Position numbers and translations under genes: made by a program. Shown here piece after piece: positions 5,857 to 11,919 of a DNA stretch of 11,919 bases. How positions within the stretch are numbered: position 1 is the first letter of the stretch; each line of letters opens with the position of its first letter. Source of the DNA: Clostridium sp. AM34-11AC (lineage in GTDB: Bacteria > Bacillota > Clostridia > Lachnospirales > Lachnospiraceae); contig NZ_QWGL01000049.1 of the NCBI RefSeq assembly GCF_003435375.1, forward strand, positions 1 to 11,919, written 5' to 3'. Below the pieces are notes generated by a model, which was given only the letters and a program-made list of their open reading frames with translations, was not told the origin of the DNA and made no database searches.

Positions 5857-8284
5857 CAATAACCTTGTCTGGAACAAGGACAATGAGGTGTTCGCTTACT
5901 ATGAGCTGATACCGTACAACTATTCTTTCTTATCCGCAGAGCAGAAATTTATCGTGCATGACAGCTTTCGACAACTAATCGCACAGTCCCGTGAGGGTAA
6001 AATTCATGCCTTGCAGATTGCCACAGAAAGCTCCATACGAAGTATGCAGGAGCAGTCAAAGAAGCTGGTAACGGGAAAATTAAAGGAAGTTGCCTGCCAG
6101 AAAATAGACGAACAGACCGAAGCGTTAGTATCTATGATTGGGGACAATCAAGTGGACTACCGCTTTTTTCTTGGCTTTAAGCTCATGGTTACGGAAGAAC
6201 AGCTCAATCTGAAGAACATCAAAAAATCGGCGTGGCTGACATTTACGGAATTTCTCCATGAAGTGAACCACACGCTGATGAATGACTTCGTTTCCATGCC
6301 GAATGATGAAATCAACCGTTACATGAAAATGGAAAAGTTACTGGAAAATAAAATCTCCCGTCGCTTTAAGGTGCGTCGCTTGGAAATCCATGATTTTGGG
6401 TATCTCATGGAACATCTTTACGGCAGGGACGGTATCGCCTATGAAGATTATGAGTACCAGCTACCAAAGAAAAACTATAAGAAAGAAACGCTGATAAAAT
6501 ACTACGACCTTATCCGCCCGACAAGGTGTGTGATTGAGGAAAGCCAGCGGTATTTACGATTGGAACATGAGGACAAGGAAAGCTATGTGTCCTACTTTAC
6601 CGTCAATGCGATTGTCGGGGAGCTTGATTTTCCGTCGTCTGAAATCTTCTATTTCCAGCAACAGCAATTCACATTCCCCGTTGATACTTCTATGAATGTA
6701 GAAATCGTGGAAAATCGAAAAGCATTAACGACAGTAAGAAACAAGAAAAAGGAATTGAAAGACCTTGATAACCACGCCTATCAAGCAGGAAGTGAAACCA
6801 GCTCAAATGTAGTGGACGCATTAGACAGCGTGGACGAGCTGGAAACAGACTTAGACCAGACAAAAGAAAGTATGTATAAGCTCTCTTATGTAGTGCGTGT
6901 ATCGGCTGATGATTTGGACGAATTAAAACGCCGTTGTGATGAAGTCAAGGACTTTTACGACGACCTCAATGTAAAGCTGGTGCGTCCTGCTGGGGATATG
7001 CTGGGGCTTCATTCTGAATTTCTTCCTGCCAGCAAGCGATATATCAATGACTATGTGCAGTATGTAAAATCAGATTTTCTTGCAGGGCTTGGTTTTGGTG
7101 CAACCCAGCAGTTAGGGGAAACTACGGGTATCTATATGGGCTATTCCGTTGATACGGGAAGAAATGTGTACCTGCAACCGTCCCTTGCCAGTCAAGGCGT
7201 AAAAGGCACAGTTACAAATGCCCTTGCTTCTGCATTTGTCGGTTCGCTTGGTGGTGGGAAGTCGTTCTGCAACAATCTTCTGGTGTATTACTCCGTTCTC
7301 TTTGGGGGACAAGCGGTTATCTTAGACCCCAAAAGTGAGCGTGGCAACTGGAAAGAAACGCTCCCAGAAATCGCCCATGAAATCAATATCGTAAACCTTA
7401 CCAGCGACAAGGACAATGCAGGACTTCTTGACCCGTTTGTGATTATGAAGAATGTCAAAGATGCTGAAAGTCTGGCAATCGACATCTTGACATTTTTAAC
7501 GGGTATTTCCTCTAGGGACGGCGAAAAATTCCCCGTGTTACGAAAAGCGGTTCGCTCCGTTACCCAGAGTGACAGTCGGGGCTTGCTCCATGTGATAGAC
7601 GAGCTACGCCGTGAAGATACGCCCATATCAAGAAATATCGCAGACCATATCGACAGCTTCACGGACTACGACTTTGCACACCTGCTGTTTTCAGACGGTA
7701 CGGTAGAAAATGCTATCAGTCTGGATAACCAGCTCAATATCATTCAAGTAGCGGACTTAGTATTGCCAGATAAAGATACCACTTTTGAGGAATACACGAC
7801 CATTGAATTATTGTCGGTGTCTATGCTGATTGTGATTAGTACCTTTGCCCTTGATTTTATCCATTCGGACAGAAGTATTTTTAAGATTGTAGACCTTGAC
7901 GAAGCGTGGGCGTTCTTAAATGTGGCACAAGGAGAAACGCTCTCTAACAAGCTGGTTCGTGCTGGACGAGCTATGCAGGCAGGCGTTTATTTTGTTACCC
8001 AGTCTGCCTATGATGTTTCAAAGGAAAGTCTGAAAAACAATATCGGCTTAAAATTCGCTTTTCGTTCTACTGACATCAACGAGATAAAACAGACCTTAGA
8101 ATTTTTCGGTATCGACAAGGACGACGAAAACAACCAGAAACGCTTGCGTGATTTGGAGAACGGACAATGCTTATTGCAGGACTTATACGGGCGTGTCGGT
8201 GTGGTACAGATACACCCCGTTTTTGAAGAACTGCTACACGCCTTTGATACCAGACCGCCCGTACAGAGAAATGAGGTGGAGTGA
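5834..8284 (+). CDS. VirB4-like type IV secretion ATPase (Tn916 Orf16 family)
   Basis: This 816-residue ATPase energises assembly and operation of the conjugation channel at the cytoplasmic membrane face. The N-terminal half is the VirB4/TraC/CagE-type accessory region. The C-terminal half is the P-loop motor, with Walker A GSLGGGKS at residues 470-477, the following strand AVILDPKSERGNW, and Walker B-like IVDLDEAW at 685-692. The GLKFAFRST region and NGQCLLQDLYGR near the C-terminus are typical of the Tn916 Orf16 group. The length agrees with Orf16 (about 815 aa), although this version begins directly at FPIKYID and lacks a longer N-terminal lead that I recall for Orf16. The ATG at 5834 has AGGAG at 5821-5825 and lies inside the end of tcpE. 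The stop shares one base with the next start (TGATG). Confidence 0.95.
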   Translation: MFPIKYIDNNLVWNKDNEVFAYYELIPYNYSFLSAEQKFIVHDSFRQLIAQSREGKIHALQIATESSIRSMQEQSKKLVTGKLKEVACQKIDEQTEALVSMIGDNQVDYRFFLGFKLMVTEEQLNLKNIKKSAWLTFTEFLHEVNHTLMNDFVSMPNDEINRYMKMEKLLENKISRRFKVRRLEIHDFGYLMEHLYGRDGIAYEDYEYQLPKKNYKKETLIKYYDLIRPTRCVIEESQRYLRLEHEDKESYVSYFTVNAIVGELDFPSSEIFYFQQQQFTFPVDTSMNVEIVENRKALTTVRNKKKELKDLDNHAYQAGSETSSNVVDALDSVDELETDLDQTKESMYKLSYVVRVSADDLDELKRRCDEVKDFYDDLNVKLVRPAGDMLGLHSEFLPASKRYINDYVQYVKSDFLAGLGFGATQQLGETTGIYMGYSVDTGRNVYLQPSLASQGVKGTVTNALASAFVGSLGGGKSFCNNLLVYYSVLFGGQAVILDPKSERGNWKETLPEIAHEINIVNLTSDKDNAGLLDPFVIMKNVKDAESLAIDILTFLTGISSRDGEKFPVLRKAVRSVTQSDSRGLLHVIDELRREDTPISRNIADHIDSFTDYDFAHLLFSDGTVENAISLDNQLNIIQVADLVLPDKDTTFEEYTTIELLSVSMLIVISTFALDFIHSDRSIFKIVDLDEAWAFLNVAQGETLSNKLVRAGRAMQAGVYFVTQSAYDVSKESLKNNIGLKFAFRSTDINEIKQTLEFFGIDKDDENNQKRLRDLENGQCLLQDLYGRVGVVQIHPVFEELLHAFDTRPPVQRNEVE

Positions 8285-10494
8285 TGAAAGAAAGGATAAA
8301 AGGTGCGTTCACAAAAAAGAAGATTTTCCACTTTCTCAAAATGGCTCTGTTCGTGGTGGCACTCTCCCTTATCCTGCTTTCACTTCTGGGGACGGTGGCT
8401 CATGCGACGGGGCTTGTGGACGATACCATAAACGCAGAAAATCTATATTCAAAATATCCCCTTTCCAACTACCAGCTTGATTTTTATGTAGATAATAGCT
8501 GGTCGTGGTTGCCGTGGAACTGGCTGGACGGGATTGGAAAATCGGTACAGTACGGGCTTTACTGTATTACCAACTTTGTCTGGACTATCAGTTTATATTT
8601 AAGCAATGCCACGGGCTATGTGGTGCAGGAAGCCTATAAACTGGACTTTATCAACGATATGGCAGACAGTATCGGAAAGAGCATACAGACCCTTGCAGGC
8701 GTAACACAGAACGGTTTTTCCAGCTCTGGCTTCTATGTTGGTTTCCTGCTTCTCATTATCTTAGTGGTGGGACTTTATGTTGCTTATACGGGATTGATAA
8801 AAAGGGAAACGAGCAAGGCACTTCACGCTGTTATCAACTTTGTTGTGGTGTTTGTGCTGTCCGCTTCGTTTATTGCCTACGCTCCCGACTACATCAAAAA
8901 GATAAATGAATTTTCAAGTGATATTAGTACCGCTTCTTTGGATTTAGGAACAAAAATCATGCTCCCCAACTCTGACAGTGAGGGTAAGGACAGCGTGGAC
9001 TTGATACGGGACAGCTTATTTTCTATTCAAGTACAACAGCCGTGGCTCTTGCTTCAATTTGGTAACAGTAACGCAGAGGAAATCGGGACAGACCGTGTCG
9101 AAGCTCTCGTATCGGCAAGCCCAGAGGACGAGGACGGAAAGACCAGAGAGGAAGTCGTGAAAACAGAAATCGAGGACAACGACAACAACAATCTGACGAT
9201 ACCGCAGGTGGTAAATCGTTTGGGTATGGTGTTCTTCCTCTTGTTCTTCAACTTGGGTATCACGATATTTGTATTCTTGCTTACGGGTATGATGTTATTT
9301 AGCCAGATACTTTTTATTATCTTCGCTATGTTCCTGCCTATTAGTTTCCTGCTCTCTATGATACCGAGCTATGAAAGCATGGCAAAGCAGGCAATCGTGA
9401 GGGTATTTAATACCATTATGACAAGGGCAGGAATTACGCTCATTGTAACGGTGGCGTTCAGCATTTCCAGTATGTTTTATAACATCTCCACGGACTATCC
9501 GTTTTTCATGGTGGCGTTCTTGCAGATAGTGTGTTTTGCTGGTATCTATATGAAACTGGGCGACTTAATGAGTATGTTCTCACTTAATGCTGGCGACAGT
9601 CAAAGCATGGGACGAAGAATTTTCCGCAGACCGTATCTGTTTATGCGACATCGGGCTAGGCGTATGGAACACCGTATTGCAAGGGCGGTAAGTGCTGGCG
9701 GTATTTCGGGCGGTGTCGCTGGTGCGGTAGCTGGAAGTGCCGTTGCTGGCAAACGAGCGGAAAGAAAAAATACAGCTTCTAAAGAAAATCGGGGCAATAC
9801 CACTTCCAGCATGGGACAACGTGCAGGCTCAAAGGTAGGTGCTGTCTTAGATACGAAAAATAAAGTGAAAGACAAGGCAAACGCTGTCAAAGAGAATATC
9901 AAGGATATGCCGACACAGACCGCTTATGCGGTATATTCCGCAAAGGAAAAGGCAAAGTCCAGCGTGTCCGACTTTAAGCGTGGCATGGTGCAGGAAGAGC
10001 AGTCCAGACAGTCGGGACGCTTGGAAAAGCAGGAACAGCGTAAGAAGAATATCGCTGATAAGCGTATGGAGCTTCAAAAGGCACAAGAAGCAAGGCAGGC
10101 ACAGCGAAAGGCTGACGGATCAGCGACAACGGGAGCTACCCGTCCCCATGAGCGACCAGCCACCGCTTCAACCATTCCAAAATCGAGTGCGGAAAAAATG
10201 CAGGAAGTCAAACGCCCTGCCACAGCTCCAACTCCGAAAGCAAGTGAGCCAGTCAAGACAAATGTTGTGAAAGAGCGTCCGTTATCTTCTGGTGCTTCTG
10301 ATAAGAAAACGACCCAACCTGCACAGCCAGTACATAGGCAGAATGTAGAAAAAGTGGTATCAAAGGAAACACGCCAGAATTACAAAGCAGAGCGTACTAC
10401 AAAGACACAGACCTTTGAACAATCAAAGCGTACAACGGAACATACCGAAAAGAACCGTAACCTTGTAACAAAGAAAGGACAGAAGAAAAAATGA
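8284..10494 (+). CDS. VirB6/TrbL-like polytopic channel protein (Tn916 Orf15 family, TcpH-like)
   Basis: This 736-residue membrane protein probably forms the inner-membrane core of the mating channel. It begins with a signal-peptide-like segment (residues about 15-39, followed by AHATG). Membrane segments follow at about 145-172, 178-203, 313-363 (a long region likely crossing twice), 382-403 and 406-428. The tail from about 440 to 736 is hydrophilic and basic, rich in K, R, Q, A and T, and includes an Ala/Gly run at about 470-490 (GGISGGVAGAVAGSAVAGK). Conserved segments such as LPWNWLDGIGK, NATGYVVQEAYKLDFI and DSLFSIQVQQPWLLLQ identify the Orf15 family. The ATG at 8284 has GAGGTGGAG just upstream; a GTG at 8281 is less likely. 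Its end overlaps the next gene by four bases (ATGA). Confidence 0.92.
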   Translation: MKERIKGAFTKKKIFHFLKMALFVVALSLILLSLLGTVAHATGLVDDTINAENLYSKYPLSNYQLDFYVDNSWSWLPWNWLDGIGKSVQYGLYCITNFVWTISLYLSNATGYVVQEAYKLDFINDMADSIGKSIQTLAGVTQNGFSSSGFYVGFLLLIILVVGLYVAYTGLIKRETSKALHAVINFVVVFVLSASFIAYAPDYIKKINEFSSDISTASLDLGTKIMLPNSDSEGKDSVDLIRDSLFSIQVQQPWLLLQFGNSNAEEIGTDRVEALVSASPEDEDGKTREEVVKTEIEDNDNNNLTIPQVVNRLGMVFFLLFFNLGITIFVFLLTGMMLFSQILFIIFAMFLPISFLLSMIPSYESMAKQAIVRVFNTIMTRAGITLIVTVAFSISSMFYNISTDYPFFMVAFLQIVCFAGIYMKLGDLMSMFSLNAGDSQSMGRRIFRRPYLFMRHRARRMEHRIARAVSAGGISGGVAGAVAGSAVAGKRAERKNTASKENRGNTTSSMGQRAGSKVGAVLDTKNKVKDKANAVKENIKDMPTQTAYAVYSAKEKAKSSVSDFKRGMVQEEQSRQSGRLEKQEQRKKNIADKRMELQKAQEARQAQRKADGSATTGATRPHERPATASTIPKSSAEKMQEVKRPATAPTPKASEPVKTNVVKERPLSSGASDKKTTQPAQPVHRQNVEKVVSKETRQNYKAERTTKTQTFEQSKRTTEHTEKNRNLVTKKGQKKK

Positions 10495-11498
10495 AACTGA
10501 AACATATCGCTATCATTGGCAGTCTGTTTCCTATCCTCTTTTCGCTGGTGTTGTTCTTTGGTGTCTTGATTAGTGCGGACAGCGACGACGAGAACAGCAA
10601 CTTTTCTTCTGGCATTACGGGTATGAACCTATCCGCAGAAGTCTTGAAACATCAGCCTATGGTGGAAAAATACGCCAAAGAATATGGTATCTCCGAGTAT
10701 GTCAACGTGTTGCTGGCTATTATTCAAGTAGAAAGTGGCGGTACGGCAGAAGATGTCATGCAGAGTTCGGAAAGTCTTGGTTTACCGCCTAATTCCTTAG
10801 ATACGGAAAGTTCAATCAAGCAGGGGTGTAAGTATTTTGCGTCCCTGCTTTCTTCCTGCAAAAATCAAGGTATCGACGATTTGAATGTAGCGATACAGTC
10901 CTATAACTATGGCGGTGGTTATGTGGGATATGTGGCAGGAAAAGGAAAGAAACATACCTTTAACCTTGCAGAGAGCTTCGCCCGTGAGAAGTCGGGTGGA
11001 AAGAAAGTAACCTACACCAACCCGATAGCCGTTGCGAAGAATGGGGGCTGGCGGTATGGCTATGGAAATATGTTCTATGTGGAATTAGTCAATCAATATC
11101 TGACCGTGGCACATTTTGATAATGCGACGGCACAAGCGATTATGAATGAAGCATTGAAATATCAAGGCTGGAAATATGTGTATGGTGGCAGTAACCCGAA
11201 CACTTCATTTGATTGTAGCGGACTTGTGCAATGGTGTTATGGAAAAGCTGGTATCTCCTTACCGAGAACAGCACAAGCACAGTATGACGCTACCCAACAT
11301 CTTCCACTCTCGCAGGCAAAGGCTGGGGACTTGGTATTTTTCCATTCTACCTATAACGCTGGTTCGTATGTAACCCACGTCGGCATTTATGTAGGAAATA
11401 ATCAGATGTACCATGCAGGCGACCCGATAGGATATGCAGACCTAAGTAGTAGTTACTGGCAACAGCACTTAATCGGTGCAGGACGAGTAAAACAATAG
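10491..11498 (+). CDS. Bifunctional cell-wall hydrolase, lysozyme-like plus NlpC/P60 (Tn916 Orf14 family, TcpG-like)
   Basis: This 335-residue wall hydrolase opens peptidoglycan locally for the conjugation channel. Residues about 6-28 are a membrane anchor or signal segment with no lipobox cysteine. A lysozyme-like (CwlT-type muramidase) domain at about 50-195 carries the putative catalytic glutamate E81 in IIQVESGG and the NYGGGYVGYV motif. The NlpC/P60 endopeptidase domain at about 210-335 has FDCSGLVQWCY with C242, H296 in YVTHVGIYVG, and H308 in MYHAGDP, completing the expected Cys-His-His set. Both active centres therefore look intact. The length matches Tn916 Orf14 (about 333 aa). The start overlaps the previous stop by ATGA, which indicates translational coupling. 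Confidence 0.95.
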   Translation: MKLKHIAIIGSLFPILFSLVLFFGVLISADSDDENSNFSSGITGMNLSAEVLKHQPMVEKYAKEYGISEYVNVLLAIIQVESGGTAEDVMQSSESLGLPPNSLDTESSIKQGCKYFASLLSSCKNQGIDDLNVAIQSYNYGGGYVGYVAGKGKKHTFNLAESFAREKSGGKKVTYTNPIAVAKNGGWRYGYGNMFYVELVNQYLTVAHFDNATAQAIMNEALKYQGWKYVYGGSNPNTSFDCSGLVQWCYGKAGISLPRTAQAQYDATQHLPLSQAKAGDLVFFHSTYNAGSYVTHVGIYVGNNQMYHAGDPIGYADLSSSYWQQHLIGAGRVKQ

Positions 11499-11514
11499 AA
11501 AGGACTTGAAAAAT

Positions 11515-11904
11515 ATGTTTAAGAAGAATAAGAAACAGACAGAAACTATCAAAGAACCAAAAGAAAAAAAGGTGCGTACTGTTAAGGTAGGCACACATAA
11601 GAAAACCGTGATTGCGTTGTGGGTGGTGCTTATCGCAAGCGTGAGCTTTGGAGTGTATAAGAATTTTACTGCTATCGACCAGCACACGACCCATGAAAAA
11701 GAAATCATAGAGCTTCGCTTGCAGGACACCACCGGGATAGAAAATTTCGTGAAGAATTTTGCGAAGTCCTACTACACATGGAATAACAGCAAAGAAGCGA
11801 TTGAAGCAAGGATGCAGGCAATCAGCGGTTATCTGACAAAGGAATTGCAGGACTTGAATGTGGATACCATTAGAACCGATTGTTGTGGTCAAGCTTTTTT
11901 GTAA
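11515..11904 (+). pseudogene. Truncated TcpC family conjugal transfer protein (Tn916 Orf13 family, VirB8-like)
   Basis: TcpC is a bitopic membrane protein with extracellular NTF2-like domains, similar to VirB8, and is needed for channel assembly. The open frame gives 129 residues against roughly 300-310 for intact Orf13. The conserved start is present: a basic N-terminus, KVGTHKKTVIALWVVLIASV with one membrane segment at about 30-47, VYKNFTAID, and the start of the first extracellular domain (ENFVKNFAKSYYTW). After about residue 122 (IRTD, ending at 11880) the sequence no longer resembles the family and ends CCGQAFL then TAA. This fits an insertion or rearrangement beginning at about 11881, with the rest of the gene outside the window or lost. 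The ATG at 11515 has AAGGA at 11500-11504; the TTG at 11506 is too close to that site. Confidence 0.75.
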
Positions 11905-11919
11905 CACTTGTGGCTAAAA
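11881..11919 (+). mobile_element. Possible edge of an inserted element interrupting tcpC
   Basis: From about 11881 the sequence departs from the tcpC family and becomes T-rich, with TTGTGG at 11883-11888 and again at 11908-11913. This could be the terminal region of an insertion sequence or other mobile element whose body lies beyond the window. I do not recognise the end sequence, and only 39 bases are visible. Confidence 0.3.

Noticed and set aside
7288..7662. A 124-aa open frame on the minus strand
   Set aside because: It is fully inside the P-loop domain of the VirB4 gene and shows no motif or ribosome binding site of its own.
8148..8480. A 110-aa + strand frame spanning the VirB4/Orf15 junction
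   Set aside because: It is out of frame with both well-supported genes and its composition is not protein-like.
11347..11907. A 186-aa open frame on the minus strand
   Set aside because: It lies opposite the end of the wall-hydrolase gene and tcpC, both with clear family motifs, and its translation is Phe/Leu/Cys/His-rich as expected of an antisense shadow.
1..11919. CRISPR arrays, tRNA or rRNA genes
   Set aside because: I saw no regularly spaced repeats and no cloverleaf or ribosomal RNA signatures on either strand.

Overview
The window is the conjugation core of an integrative and conjugative element of the Tn916 family. It carries, in order, the counterparts of Tn916 orf21, orf20, orf19, orf18, orf17, orf16, orf15, orf14 and the start of orf13, all on the + strand. 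Gene order, protein lengths, AGGAG-type ribosome binding sites, occasional TTG starts and moderate-to-low GC point to a low-GC Gram-positive (Firmicutes) host such as a streptococcus, enterococcus or clostridium. The species cannot be fixed from this stretch. No integrase, excisionase or resistance gene lies inside the window.

Layout. 1-252: a degraded, frameshifted coding remnant of unknown origin, then a strong intrinsic terminator in front of the first gene. 253-3397: FtsK-like coupling ATPase, an oriT-like region rich in inverted repeats, the MobT relaxase, a 44-aa membrane protein (DUF3789-like) and a TcpD-like membrane protein. 3398-4080: an AT-rich insertion-like segment with its own extended -10 promoter and a divergent signal peptidase II (LspA)-like gene, ending in a second copy of the 41-bp terminator repeat. 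4100-5339: a small unknown gene and two tandem ArdA-type antirestriction genes. 5340-5457: a further terminator hairpin. 5458-11498: the mating-channel operon of TcpE, VirB4-like ATPase, polytopic VirB6/TrbL-like protein and a lysozyme/NlpC-P60 wall hydrolase, with overlapping or abutting genes. 11515-11904: the start of a TcpC (VirB8-like) gene whose homology stops abruptly after about 122 residues.

How the genes work together (family knowledge). MobT nicks oriT and pilots one strand. The FtsK-like protein delivers the relaxosome to the channel. TcpE, VirB4, the VirB6-like protein and TcpC build and power the type IV secretion channel, and the wall hydrolase opens peptidoglycan. ArdA proteins mimic DNA and shield the incoming element from type I restriction. 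The LspA-like protein is the one component that is not standard for this module.

The main points for a second look are the LspA-like cargo gene, the duplicated 41-bp terminator, the tandem diverged ardA pair, the broken tcpC and the frameshifted remnant at the left edge. I did not find a convincing wholly new multi-gene system.
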